DNA of 64,000 bases, from the NCBI RefSeq assembly GCF_008253865.1, contig NZ_CP042331.1, positions 6,227,501-6,291,500 of the forward strand, in the 5' to 3' direction. This DNA comes from Bosea sp. F3-2. Lineage in GTDB: Bacteria; Pseudomonadota; Alphaproteobacteria; Rhizobiales; Beijerinckiaceae. Numbering within the stretch: position 1 is the first letter of the stretch; each line of letters starts with the position of its first letter. The translations under genes and the position numbers were made by a program. The notes under the pieces were generated by a model. That model had not been told where the DNA came from, did not search any database, and saw nothing but the letters and a program-made list of their open reading frames with translations. Positions 55,481 to 63,689 of the stretch are shown here, piece by piece.

Positions 55481-56584
55481 ATGAATCCGCGCTTTCACGC
55501 CGCCATCGGCGAAGCCATGAGCCGCCTGCGAACAGCCGATGTGACGGGCGCAACGGCTGCGGTGCAGCGCGCTCTTGCCGGGCGCGAGCCTATGCGGAGA
55601 GGAGATCCGGATAGCGGCACACAAAGCGGTGACGGTTTCGAAACGCCTTCGGCGCGCGGTCTCCGAGCAATCCTGCAGAAGCTTCGAAATGAGCGGGCGA
55701 ACTTCGTCCCTACGCCCAGCCATGGCGACGCAATCGCGGAAGAGGCTCGTGACAGTGAAAACTTCCGAGCGCGCAGGTTCCAATCGGCCGTCGGCTCGGT
55801 GGCATACAAGCTCTACCTGCCCTCCGATCACGCCGACCGTGAACTCGCGCTGGTGATGATGCTGCATGGCTGTACACAAAACCCGGACGATTTCGCGCGC
55901 GGGACCCGGATGAACGCATTGGCCGAGGAATTTGGCCTGATCGTCGCCTATCCTCTGCAGCCGAAATCGGCCAATGCCCAGGGTTGCTGGAACTGGTTCG
56001 ACGCTCGTCACCAGGAGCGCGGCGCCGGCGAGCCGGCAGTCTTGGCCGGACTCGCTCAGGAATTGGCTTCGGAATTCAAGATCGATCGCAAGCGGGTCTT
56101 CGTTGCCGGCCTGTCGGCGGGCGGAGCTATGGCCGACGTCCTGTCCTCGGCCTATCCTGACGTCTTTTCCGCAGTCGGCATTCATTCCGGTCTGCCTCAC
56201 GGCGCGGCCTGCGACGTCATGTCGGCATTTGCCGCGATGAAGGGAAATGGGAAAGCGGCGGCGAAAGGCCGTTCGCCCATCAGAAAGATCATTTTCCACG
56301 GAGGGGCCGATGCCAGGGTTCATCCGTCGAACGGCAAGCGAGTGTTCGATCTCGCACGGTCCGCACATGGCGAACCACCCGAGTTTCAGACCGATACGGT
56401 GATCAATGGTAAACGCGTGACCCGGTCGCTGCTCGGACATGGCCAGGATCCCGCAATCGCCGAGCACTGGCTCATCCATGGCGGCGGTCATGCCTGGTCG
56501 GGAGGTGATCATCTGGGAAGCTATGTCGATGCGACGGGTCCCGATGCCTCCCGCGAGATGATCCGCTTTTTCCTCGAAGCCTGA
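55481..56584 (+). CDS. PHB depolymerase-family esterase (alpha/beta hydrolase)
   Basis: ATG 55481 has AAAGGAAA about 7 bases upstream and yields MNPRFHAAIGEAMSRLRTAD; the ATG at 55460 would add 7 residues. The 367-residue protein has a helical N-terminal extension of about 100 residues, then the Esterase_phd domain: YKLYLPSDHADRELALVMML, HGCTQNPDDFARGTRMNALA (oxyanion), the nucleophile elbow GLSAGGAMADVL, the acid region FHGGADARVHPSNG and the terminal His in HGGGHAWSGG. Family members cut PHB oligomers, aromatic esters or other small esters. No signal peptide is visible, so intracellular action is likely unless the N-terminus serves export. With phaC and phasin in the same window, a PHA-related role is plausible but unproven. 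Confidence 0.88.
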   Translation: MNPRFHAAIGEAMSRLRTADVTGATAAVQRALAGREPMRRGDPDSGTQSGDGFETPSARGLRAILQKLRNERANFVPTPSHGDAIAEEARDSENFRARRFQSAVGSVAYKLYLPSDHADRELALVMMLHGCTQNPDDFARGTRMNALAEEFGLIVAYPLQPKSANAQGCWNWFDARHQERGAGEPAVLAGLAQELASEFKIDRKRVFVAGLSAGGAMADVLSSAYPDVFSAVGIHSGLPHGAACDVMSAFAAMKGNGKAAAKGRSPIRKIIFHGGADARVHPSNGKRVFDLARSAHGEPPEFQTDTVINGKRVTRSLLGHGQDPAIAEHWLIHGGGHAWSGGDHLGSYVDATGPDASREMIRFFLEA

Positions 56585-56985
56585 GACGATGTTTCGCGAT
56601 GCGAAAATCTTAGCTCAGTCAAATCCAAGCGGTGCTCGTCACCGATCTCGTGTCAACGAGGAACAAAGGACACTGCGGGCCGTCCGCCATTCATGACCAA
56701 TCCGATCAAATCTCGGGACGGCCAGTTGCGCGGCGCAGCTCATGCCCCAGTCCATGACATGGATCAGTCGCTTCCGGTCGATTCGCTCAAGAATGTCGCC
56801 CGCAAGAGCCAGCAGCTGAAAGCTCGTGCGGTTGCAGGGCGGCATATCGACGAAGCGCTATCCGGCTTGCCCATCTCGGACGACACAAAGGCTTCACGGA
56901 AGGCGAAGCTCATCGATGTGCCAGCCGCACGCCGAGATAGAGTTTCAGCCTCGATCGTCAGCGACGGCCGAGGCGGAGCGGCTCG
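56585..56985. other. Gap with no confident gene
   Basis: These 401 bases contain overlapping weak frames on both strands, one of them 56693-57088 on the plus strand, but that frame runs into the conserved minus-strand gene at 56986-57249 and has no family-like sequence. I see no terminator, promoter or RNA gene I can support. Confidence 0.35.
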
Positions 56986-57249
56986 TCACGATGAGGCCTC
57001 GTCGCCGCGGTCTCTGGAATGGGCTCGCCTGCAGGTTCCGCGGGTGAAGCGCTCGATCTCGGCGAGCGCCTCGTCGAGTGTCCGGTAAGGCTCCAGCTTC
57101 ATGGTCGCCATCGTCTGCACAGCATGCCCGGCGGGATGGATTCGGAATGCGCCGGCGGGTTCTTCCACGACGCGTCCCATCTCCCGACCGAGCAGGTCGG
57201 TCAGCAGCCAGGCTGACTCCCCCGGTTCTGAAGTCACGTCGATGTCCAA
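56986..57249 (-). CDS. Conserved small hypothetical protein
   Basis: The 87-residue product begins MDIDVTSEPGESAWLLTDLL from TTG 57249. The core LLGREMGRVVEEPAGAFRIH, then PAGHAVQTMATMKLEPYRTL and DEALAEIERFTRGTCR, has the even amphipathic pattern of a small alpha/beta protein, and I recall similar short proteins in other Hyphomicrobiales. There is no signal peptide. The last 13 residues are Arg/Ser-rich and may lie outside the fold. It is in the same orientation as the following small genes. No function can be assigned. Confidence 0.5.
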   Translation of the reverse strand: MDIDVTSEPGESAWLLTDLLGREMGRVVEEPAGAFRIHPAGHAVQTMATMKLEPYRTLDEALAEIERFTRGTCRRAHSRDRGDEASS

Positions 57250-57296
57250 GACAAATCCCTTCGATCAAGCGCCCGCGAACGCCATCAACTTCGCGT

Positions 57297-57524
57297 TCAC
57301 TCCGGATTCTTGCGGGTCTTCGACCCAGGCGGAGCTGCCGCGGCGTCCGCGCGCTCAAGTGCCTCCTTGCGCAGCCGCTGTTCCTTCAGCCGGGCCGTGT
57401 TCGCGTCTCGCGCCTGGTTGAGGCTTTCGACCTCCGACAGGACGCGATTCCGCGAGAGCGATTGAGTCTGCGTCTTCAGGAACGCAGCCTCCGCCTGAGT
57501 GCGGGATTTCGAGTGCTCGGTCAT
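57297..57524 (-). CDS. Small helical hypothetical protein
   Basis: ATG 57524 is preceded by AGGAGGAAA, a strong ribosome-binding site, giving 75 residues; longer upstream readings are not needed. The sequence is highly charged and helical: MTEHSKSRTQAEAAFLKTQT, then QSLSRNRVLSEVESLNQARD and ANTARLKEQRLRKEALERAD, predicting a single long helix or coiled coil. The tail is Pro/Lys-rich. Similar short proteins are common in Rhizobiales; no function is known to me. Confidence 0.72.
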   Translation of the reverse strand: MTEHSKSRTQAEAAFLKTQTQSLSRNRVLSEVESLNQARDANTARLKEQRLRKEALERADAAAAPPGSKTRKNPE

Positions 57525-57594
57525 GCTGCTTTCCTCCTGATTGGCGGCTACAGCCGCCCCTTCCGCCCGGTCGCCGATGCCGAGCTGCTCTTGA

Positions 57595-57825
57595 TCATCC
57601 CCGAGAGCCGGATGCCGGCGATTTTGCCTTCGCTTTCGAAACGATGATCTGGTTGTGACCGATCGCCCTTTCGCGGCCGTCGATGCCTCGAATCCGGTAC
57701 TGGCGTTCACCGCTCTCCCGCGCCGGCATCACGCGGATAATCTCGTAATCGCCCTCTCCCGAGCGATCGGCGAAGCCGAATGACAGGCGCACGATGTCGC
57801 CGACCTTGATGGGGCGTTCGGTCAT
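57595..57825 (-). CDS. Small conserved protein at the end of the mannose-type operon
   Basis: The 76-residue product starts at ATG 57825, overlapping the GH130 stop by 4 bases (ATGA), so it is translated with that gene. MTERPIKVGDIVRLSFGFAD followed by RSGEGDYEIIRVMPARESGE, RQYRIRGIDGRERAIGHNQI has the look of a small SH3-like or KOW-like beta barrel. The C-terminal 12 residues are basic and Ser-rich. The function is unknown. Confidence 0.72.
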   Translation of the reverse strand: MTERPIKVGDIVRLSFGFADRSGEGDYEIIRVMPARESGERQYRIRGIDGRERAIGHNQIIVSKAKAKSPASGSRG

Positions 57826-59198
57826 GGCTTTTCGCTTTCGAGGATGGGCTGCCTGGTGGAAAGCCGCTTGTCTTCGCCGCGTGCATCTGTCAGCGCGTCG
57901 CAAACTTCCATCGCCTCCAGCAGTGCGGCGATCTTCACCGTGGCGAAGTGGCAGAAGGTGTCCGAGACCGCATAGGGCAGGACAATCATGTCGCCGTGAC
58001 GCATCGCGCCGCAGGTGTAGACGACGTTGGGAACGTAGCCTTCCCGTTCCGACGGCTCGGGCTGGACGAACGGCTCGCGCAGGCGACCCAGCACTTTCGA
58101 GGGGTCCGCCTTGTCGAGCAGAACCGCGCCGATCGTGTATTTTCGCACCGCCCCGACGCCGTGGATCAAGAGCAGCCAGCCTTCGTCGAGCTCGATCGGC
58201 GAGCCGCAAGTGCCGATCTGCACGAACTCCCACGGAAACTGCGGCTTCAGGATCGCGACCCCGCCGGCCCAGGTCAGGAGGTCGTCCGAATAGATCAGGT
58301 AGAGGTTTTCATTGTCCTGCCGGGAGATCATCGCATAGCGGCCGCCGAGCTTGCGCGGAAACAACGCCATGCCCTTGTTCACGGCGGCGGAGCCTCGCAG
58401 CGGCGACAGCCGGAACGACAGGAAGTCGCAGGTCTCGATCAGCTCCGAGCGGATCGACCTACCGTCATAGGCGGTATAAGTAGCACGGTAGACGCTCTCG
58501 CCGCCGTCCTGAAACGCGACGAAGCGCGCATCCTCGATGCCGTTCGACTGCGATGCGGTGACGGGAAAAATCACCCGCTCGCTGATGTCGCTATCGGCCG
58601 CGAAGACGACCTCGACGTCCTCGCCATCGAGGCGCGCCATCCGGTTGTGCAGGGTGGCGATAGTCGCCAGGCGCGAGGTCGGGTCGACGCTGACGCCGCC
58701 ATCGGCCGCGATCGATCCGGAACGGAACGTCAGGGACGAGATGTGTCCCTCTCCAACGGCGCGAACGCTGAGGATGAAGCGAAGCCCGCCTGCGGGAGCG
58801 CCGGACTGGTCGGGATGCAGCACGATGCTCGGATTGAAGAGCGCCGCCGCCTCGAACGAATACTCGTGCATGAAATAGGAGCCGACCAGTTGGCGCTGGA
58901 CCTTGGTGAAGGCGCCATGACTGGCGAAGACATCCTCCATCTCGTCGGCGCGCGTCTCGAATCTCTCCAGCAGGTTGCGATGCCGGCCGTTGAAATTCTC
59001 CAGCACCTCGGCAAGCAGGCTCGCTGCCGCCTCCGGGGCGAGCGACAGAACCCGATCGACGATATGGTTCGCTTTGGCCTTGTCGGCAGCACCGAAATCT
59101 CTGGGTTCGCCTGCGGGGCCGAACCTACGCACGACGACCCTCGATGGATCGGGATGCAGATACAGGGCCTGCCTGTTCAGAAAAGTGGGCTGGGACAA
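57822..59198 (-). CDS. Glycoside hydrolase family 130-like protein (mannoside phosphorylase/mannosidase)
   Basis: The 458-residue protein starts at TTG 59198; no ATG gives a conserved N-terminus. The N-terminal 110 residues are a helical extension seen in the longer GH130 members. The five-bladed propeller follows: FNPSIVLHPDQSGAPAGGLR, IEDARFVAFQDGGESVYRAT (the conserved E-D-A/P-R segment), MALFPRKLGGRYAMISRQDN, and GSPIELDEGWLLLIHGVGAV. GH130 enzymes phosphorolyse or hydrolyse beta-mannosides. The YVPNVVYTCGAM near the end is also family-like. With manA and a GT4 gene upstream in the same operon, it probably acts on a mannose-containing oligosaccharide inside the cell. Phosphorylase versus hydrolase cannot be decided here. 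Confidence 0.85.
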   Translation of the reverse strand: MSQPTFLNRQALYLHPDPSRVVVRRFGPAGEPRDFGAADKAKANHIVDRVLSLAPEAAASLLAEVLENFNGRHRNLLERFETRADEMEDVFASHGAFTKVQRQLVGSYFMHEYSFEAAALFNPSIVLHPDQSGAPAGGLRFILSVRAVGEGHISSLTFRSGSIAADGGVSVDPTSRLATIATLHNRMARLDGEDVEVVFAADSDISERVIFPVTASQSNGIEDARFVAFQDGGESVYRATYTAYDGRSIRSELIETCDFLSFRLSPLRGSAAVNKGMALFPRKLGGRYAMISRQDNENLYLIYSDDLLTWAGGVAILKPQFPWEFVQIGTCGSPIELDEGWLLLIHGVGAVRKYTIGAVLLDKADPSKVLGRLREPFVQPEPSEREGYVPNVVYTCGAMRHGDMIVLPYAVSDTFCHFATVKIAALLEAMEVCDALTDARGEDKRLSTRQPILESEKP

Positions 59199-59236
59199 GA
59201 CGTCCGCCGATCTGTTTGTGCAAGGTCACCGAAGGC

Positions 59237-61516
59237 TCAGGCATGCAAGGCCCGAAGCGGCGCCAATTTCGGGCGATCCCCGCTGATGCGGGCAAGCTGG
59301 CGAATCTCGGCGAGGCCGAGCAGATAGGATACCACGGATTCGCCGCCGCGGTTCTCATTTGGCCGATCGCGATGCAGGCCGTCTCGGCAGGCGCCGGTGT
59401 CCAGGTCAACCAGTGGCGATGAGAGATCGTTATCGCCCAGGAACCAGGCGAAAGCGCGTGTAGCTTCAGTGCGCCATTGCGGATCGCCATCGGCCCGCCA
59501 GGCTGCGAGGCAGGCGGAAATCGTCGCCGTCGCTTCCAGTGGCTGCTGGTCGAAAGCCTTCGGCGCAGCACGGCGGTCACTGAAGCTCTCCGAGCCAACC
59601 GGTCTGAACAGGCCCGCCGGCGTCGTCTGAAGATGCGCGAGCCACCGCAGCGAGCGCAGGCCGGCCTCTACATAGGCTGGAACCTCCATCGACATCCCGG
59701 TCGCGATGAGGGCTTGGGACAAGCGCGCATTGTCGTAGGAGAGCCCGTCCTCGAACCAGACCCAGTCCGGCGTCTCGACCGTCGAGATCAGGCCAAGCAG
59801 GCGGTCGGCGAGAAGCGTGCGCGTCGAGGCGGCAACGGCGGACGCACCGGCAATGGTGCAGTACGCATCGAGGCCCAGCAAGGCAAAAGCCCAGGCGCGC
59901 GGGGAGCTGAAACTCTCGATGACGGGCAAGGCTTCGGCGAACAGCGCGGCAGCCCAGCGCCGCCGCGAAGCGCTCGCGTCGTCACGCGCGCAGATACCGA
60001 GCGCCCAGAGCGTGCGTCCATGGCTGTCTTCCGACCCGGCATCCTCGAGCCAGCGCCGGTCGAAGCTCATGAAGTTGCGGAAGCGCCGTCGATCGGGATT
60101 CCAGGCATGCTGGACGAAGGAGGCGAAGCGCGCGGTAAGCGCGTCTGCCAGACGTGGCTCGCCGGCGCCGTTCAGAACGCTGGCGAGGAGCAGAGCGCGG
60201 GCATTGTCGTCGACGCAATAGCCATGCGTGCGATCCGGCACGGAATGGACGGCGTGCTGGAACAACCCGGTATCGTCGCACATGCACAAGAGGTGGCCAG
60301 TCTGCATCGCGGGCGGTGCCGCTGCTGCCGGCAGGGCCCTTGGTTGGCTGGAACCCGCAACAACGCTCAGCGCACGGCCTCGGCGGGCAGTCTCGAAGGC
60401 TGCGAGGTAGCGCTTCGCGGTTCGCTCCCATGTCATCGAACGGCTGCTCGCATAGGCGCGCAGCCTCATGGCCTGGCGTCGGGGAGCATCGGTCAGCAAG
60501 CCTGCTATCTCGTCGCCGATGGCGACGGCATCGCCGAAGGGCACGAGGATGCCGCGCCCGTCGGCGAGCAATTCCCTCGCATGCCAGTAGGGCGTCGAAA
60601 CCACCGCCTTGCCGAGCCCGAAACTGTAGGCCAGCGTGCCCGACGTCATCTGCGCCTCGTTGAGATAGGGCGTGACATAGACATCGCACATCGAGATGAA
60701 GCCGAGCAGCGTCGCCTGATCGACGAACTGGTCGAGAAAGACGACGTGGTCCTCGACCCCAAGCTCACGCACACGGGCCATTAGGCTCTCGCGATAGGCT
60801 TCACCATGCTCGCGAACGAGATTGGGATGCGTCGCGCCCAGAACGACATAGATCGCATCGGGGCGGCGCCTCAGGATCGAGGGCATCGCGTCGATCATCA
60901 CTTCGATGCCTTTGTTGGGCGACAGAAGGCCGAAGGTCAGGATGATGGAGTGACCGCTGAAGCCCAGCCGCTCCTTGGCTTCATCCGGCTCGACAAAGGC
61001 GAATTCGGGAATGCCATGCGCGATCACCTCGATCTTGTCGGCCGGCAGCCGGTAGACGGTGCGCAACAGATCGCGCCCCTTCTCGGCCATGACGACAACG
61101 CGGGCCGAGGCATCGACGATCCGTTCCATTACGTTGCGCTGCAACGGCGTCGGCTCGGACAGTACAGTATGCAGCGTGGTGACGACGGGCATCGTCAGGC
61201 GCGACAGCAGCGCCATGATGTGCCCCCCGGCCTCGCCACCGAAGATGCCGAATTCGTGCTGGAGGGAGACGACGTCGAAGCGGCCTTCATTCAGGAAATC
61301 GGCGGCGCGGGCATAGTCCTCGAGCCGGTCGTCGACGATCTGACAGTGCACGGAGAACGGATAATCGTAGCCGTCGCCATGGTCGTTCATGGCGACGATG
61401 GAGGTGTCGACATCGGAGGATGCTATCGCCTGCTGAAGATCCGTGGTGAAGGTCGCGATACCGCAGCGACGCGGTAGCGAGTTACCGATGAAGGCGACGC
61501 GCGTGGCCTGGTTCAT
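59237..61516 (-). CDS. Two-domain GT4 glycosyltransferase with C-terminal alpha-toroid
   Basis: The start is ATG 61516, which overlaps the manA stop (ATGA), giving 759 residues. Residues 1-400 are a GT-B glycosyltransferase: VAFIGNSLPRRCGIATFTTD, SLQHEFGIFGGEAGGHIMAL, LSPNKGIEVMIDAMPSILRR, VTPYLNEAQMTSGTLAYSFG (the EX7E-like nucleotide-sugar site). From about 430 a different domain begins: MCDDTGLFQHAVHSVPDRTH, GYCVDDNARALLLASVL, FRNFMSFDRRWLEDAGSEDS, predicting an alpha/alpha toroid like glycoside hydrolases or epimerases. It would transfer and perhaps trim a sugar, likely mannose given the neighbours. No signal peptide is seen. Product and acceptor are unknown. Confidence 0.88.
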   Translation of the reverse strand: MNQATRVAFIGNSLPRRCGIATFTTDLQQAIASSDVDTSIVAMNDHGDGYDYPFSVHCQIVDDRLEDYARAADFLNEGRFDVVSLQHEFGIFGGEAGGHIMALLSRLTMPVVTTLHTVLSEPTPLQRNVMERIVDASARVVVMAEKGRDLLRTVYRLPADKIEVIAHGIPEFAFVEPDEAKERLGFSGHSIILTFGLLSPNKGIEVMIDAMPSILRRRPDAIYVVLGATHPNLVREHGEAYRESLMARVRELGVEDHVVFLDQFVDQATLLGFISMCDVYVTPYLNEAQMTSGTLAYSFGLGKAVVSTPYWHARELLADGRGILVPFGDAVAIGDEIAGLLTDAPRRQAMRLRAYASSRSMTWERTAKRYLAAFETARRGRALSVVAGSSQPRALPAAAAPPAMQTGHLLCMCDDTGLFQHAVHSVPDRTHGYCVDDNARALLLASVLNGAGEPRLADALTARFASFVQHAWNPDRRRFRNFMSFDRRWLEDAGSEDSHGRTLWALGICARDDASASRRRWAAALFAEALPVIESFSSPRAWAFALLGLDAYCTIAGASAVAASTRTLLADRLLGLISTVETPDWVWFEDGLSYDNARLSQALIATGMSMEVPAYVEAGLRSLRWLAHLQTTPAGLFRPVGSESFSDRRAAPKAFDQQPLEATATISACLAAWRADGDPQWRTEATRAFAWFLGDNDLSSPLVDLDTGACRDGLHRDRPNENRGGESVVSYLLGLAEIRQLARISGDRPKLAPLRALHA

Positions 61517-62472
61517 GACAGCGCCTCCGTGGACGAAACCTGGGATGTTGCAAATGTCGGAGGCGGCCCGGTCGGCGGTGAAACCGTCTCGCGGAGCGCG
61601 GGAACGTCGCTGCCATCGACACGACGCAGGAGGTCGCGGTTGGGCGCTGCGGCGTCGTAGGCGACAAGACAGGACATGCCTCCCTCGCCCGGCACGATGC
61701 GTACCGTCTGCGCCTCGATGAAGCAGCCTTGGCCGACACCGACCTGCAAGACGCCGACACCGCCATCGCCGGCGATGATGGCAAGCCAGGTCTCGCATCG
61801 GGCATCGAGGTCCCAGATCGATCCGGCAGGCAGGTCAATCCGCTCGAAGACGAAATAGGGGTTTGCGACGAGCACGGTCCGGACGTAGCTCAGGCGCCGC
61901 ACCGGCACGGCGCGTTTCGCAGGTCCGGCATGAGCGACCGCGATGCCCTGCTCGATATGAAGCTCGCGGGGACCGCCGTGGTCGAAGAGACGGAACGTCG
62001 TGTCGCTGCGCTGCTGAATCTCGGCGAGCACGAGGCCTGCGCCGATCGCGTGGATCGTTCCGGCCGGGACGGCGATGACGTCGCCCTCGAACGGCCTGTG
62101 CCATGCGACGAGCTGGGCGATCGAGCCATCCGCAACAGCGGTGCGCAGTTGCTCCGGAGTGATGGCCGCGTTCAGGCCGAGACCGACAGTAGCGTCGGCC
62201 GCCGCGGACAGGATGTACCAGGCTTCCGTTTTGCCACGCGGCAGCCCCATCCTATGGGCGGCAGCGTCGTCCGGATGCACCTGGATCGACAGCGCTTCCT
62301 GTGTGAACAAGAGTTTGAGCAGCAAGGTGGGCTCCGGCGCATGCGGATCGCAGCGCTGGAACCAGAGCTCGCCGATCGGAACGCTCGGGTGCCCGGCCGC
62401 ACTCCAGTGAAGCAGATCGGTCGTCCCCCAGGGCTTGGGGATCATCTCTATGCAGGCCTGTTCGAGCGCCAT
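61513..62472 (-). CDS. manA: Class I mannose-6-phosphate isomerase
   Basis: ATG 62472 has AGGAG 6 bases upstream, giving 319 residues, the size of the short bacterial ManA. The cupin metal site is visible in LLFTQEALSIQVHPDDAAAH (Gln-Val-His) and GKTEAWYILS (Glu), with the second His in VPAGTIHAIGAGLVLAEIQQ, a family signature, followed by RSDTTFRLFDHGG. It converts fructose-6-phosphate and mannose-6-phosphate, the first step toward GDP-mannose. It is the first gene of a minus-strand operon with the GT4 and GH130 genes, and its stop overlaps the GT4 start. The C-terminal 40 residues are Pro/Thr-rich and not conserved. Confidence 0.9.
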   Translation of the reverse strand: MALEQACIEMIPKPWGTTDLLHWSAAGHPSVPIGELWFQRCDPHAPEPTLLLKLLFTQEALSIQVHPDDAAAHRMGLPRGKTEAWYILSAAADATVGLGLNAAITPEQLRTAVADGSIAQLVAWHRPFEGDVIAVPAGTIHAIGAGLVLAEIQQRSDTTFRLFDHGGPRELHIEQGIAVAHAGPAKRAVPVRRLSYVRTVLVANPYFVFERIDLPAGSIWDLDARCETWLAIIAGDGGVGVLQVGVGQGCFIEAQTVRIVPGEGGMSCLVAYDAAAPNRDLLRRVDGSDVPALRETVSPPTGPPPTFATSQVSSTEALS

Positions 62473-62762
62473 GTCGGGCTCCTGGTGCGTATTGGCCGGC
62501 AATCGAACGGCGGAATGCCGTACGATGCAGCCATGGTAAGCAGCGGCTTGTCGTGACACCGGTGCGTCGGTCGTTCTTCGCAAGCGACATCGGGGGAATG
62601 GCGCGCGTTGGAAGGGCACCACCTGCGCTCCAAGCTTGGAGCGGTTTTGCGAGTGATTACGTCGATAGAGCCGCCTTCGATGTGGCGGCGAAATCCTCGG
62701 TGCCAGAGCAGGGTCGCCGAATTTCCTCGTCGGAGAAACCGCATGCGCGGGGTCCGCAGAAA
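62473..62762. other. Upstream region of the manA operon, no gene recognised
   Basis: These 290 bases hold the likely promoter region of manA. Open frames on the plus strand (for example 62553-62915) run through the decayed minus-strand gene that follows and lack protein-like sequence. No promoter consensus was found. Confidence 0.3.
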
Positions 62763-63050
62763 TTATCCCCGCCGTCCCTCCGCATCGATGTCAGTCTCAG
62801 CGCCGCCATCGGTTTCCAAAGCGTGCGCCAGTCCGCTGGAACTCACCGAGAAGACCTGTGGGCGGTCGGGTGTCGAGAGGGCCGGGGCGGACAACCGGTG
62901 GCGATCTGTCGATAAACGAGGAAGAGATGGCCGGAATCTCCTCTTCGTCCACCACCACGCGATAGTCCCGGCAGGCTGCACATGGTCGAGCCCGCTCAGC
63001 CTGAACGGGTTCGTGAATGAGACTGTGGTCTCCCGGCTGCGGATGTTCAC
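62763..63050 (-). pseudogene. Decayed small conserved gene, multiple frameshifts
   Basis: From GTG 63050 the minus strand reads VNIRSRETTVSFTNPFRLSG, then LDHVQPAG. A frame change near 62965 restores DYRVVVDEEEIPAIS. A further change gives LVYRQIATGC, and another gives LSAPALSTPDRPQVFSVSSS and GLAHALETDGG. Joined, these resemble a short Rhizobiales protein type with the core PAGxYRVxxDEE followed by YRRxAT. Three frame changes in about 200 bases indicate a dead gene rather than a single sequencing error. Confidence 0.5.
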
Positions 63051-63051
63051 G

Positions 63052-63189
63052 TCAGCTCTTCTTCTTCGGCTTACTCGCTAGTGTGAGCACCGCCGGAATC
63101 CCCTTTGCCGATACGGGCACTGCCGCAGCTTCCTTCTTCTTTTTGGGCTTTTTGGCCTCCCGATTCCCACGCATTTGTCCCTTGGCCAT
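63052..63189 (-). CDS. Very small Lys-rich protein (45 residues)
   Basis: ATG 63189 has GGAG 7 bases upstream. The product starts MAKGQMRGNREAKKPKKKKE, continues AAAVPVSAKGIPAVLTLASK and ends PKKKS. Short proteins beginning MAKGQMRxNxEAKKPKK are widespread in Rhizobiales, so this is probably a real gene despite its size. The charge (about 16 Lys/Arg) suggests nucleic-acid or ribosome contact, which is inference. Its stop is 2 bases from the GTG of the decayed gene, so the two may once have been one transcript. Confidence 0.65.
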   Translation of the reverse strand: MAKGQMRGNREAKKPKKKKEAAAVPVSAKGIPAVLTLASKPKKKS

Positions 63190-63299
63190 GATGATCTCCG
63201 ATCGCGTTGGCGACATCGGCTCTGCTCCGCGCCGATCACGCGAAGCGGCTCATGTCCGCTCGACAGATGTTGCGTCCTGCCCGGGGGGGAGGGTGGTGC

Positions 63300-63653
63300 T
63301 CAGGTCTTAGGCATGCCGAGTGTTTCGGCGCAGGCTTTGGCCACCCCCGAGTCCGGCGACGAACTACCGACCATCGTGGCCCAACCGCCCTTGGCGATGA
63401 AGTCTCCCTGACTCCACGAACTGATCTTCTTCAGTTCAGCGAGGGCGGCATCGGCATTGGGTTGCTGTTGGAAGTTGCTCACGCAGATCGGCGACAACGC
63501 AGCGATGACGGCATTCTCGGCTCTCAGCTTCGCGAGGCGTTCACTTGACGAAGCCGTTGACCAGCCACCCCAGGTGAATCCGACAACTGCGAGGGCGATC
63601 GCACCGCCAACCGCGCCCCAGATTGCAGGTTTGGTCTGTGAGGGGATTTTCAT
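63300..63653 (-). CDS. Small membrane-anchored hypothetical protein
   Basis: ATG 63653 follows GGAAGGAT, giving 117 residues; the upstream frame start at 63707 has no such site. One transmembrane helix lies at about residues 9-28 (AIWGAVGGAIALAVVGFTWG). The rest is periplasmic or cytoplasmic: STASSSERLAKLRAENAVIA, ALSPICVSNFQQQPNADAAL, then ISSWSQGDFIAKGGWATMVG and SSSPDSGVAKACAETLG. Two Cys residues may pair. Similar proteins are frequent in Rhizobiales and carry no assigned function. Confidence 0.72.
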   Translation of the reverse strand: MKIPSQTKPAIWGAVGGAIALAVVGFTWGGWSTASSSERLAKLRAENAVIAALSPICVSNFQQQPNADAALAELKKISSWSQGDFIAKGGWATMVGSSSPDSGVAKACAETLGMPKT

Positions 63654-63689
63654 GGAAGATCCTTCCGTTTTGCGGAAGAAAATCTTCCG
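63654..63689. repeat. Alternating CTTCCG/CGGAAG words in the 5' leader
   Basis: CTTCCG (63662-63667), CGGAAG (63673-63678) and CTTCCG (63684-63689) alternate directly upstream of the membrane-protein start, with spacers of 5 bases. Either neighbouring pair can form a 6-bp stem. This could be a leader hairpin switch or an operator; no other evidence. Confidence 0.3.

Noticed and set aside
56693..57088. A 131-codon plus-strand frame
   Set aside because: It overlaps a better supported minus-strand gene and lacks family-like sequence or a ribosome-binding site.
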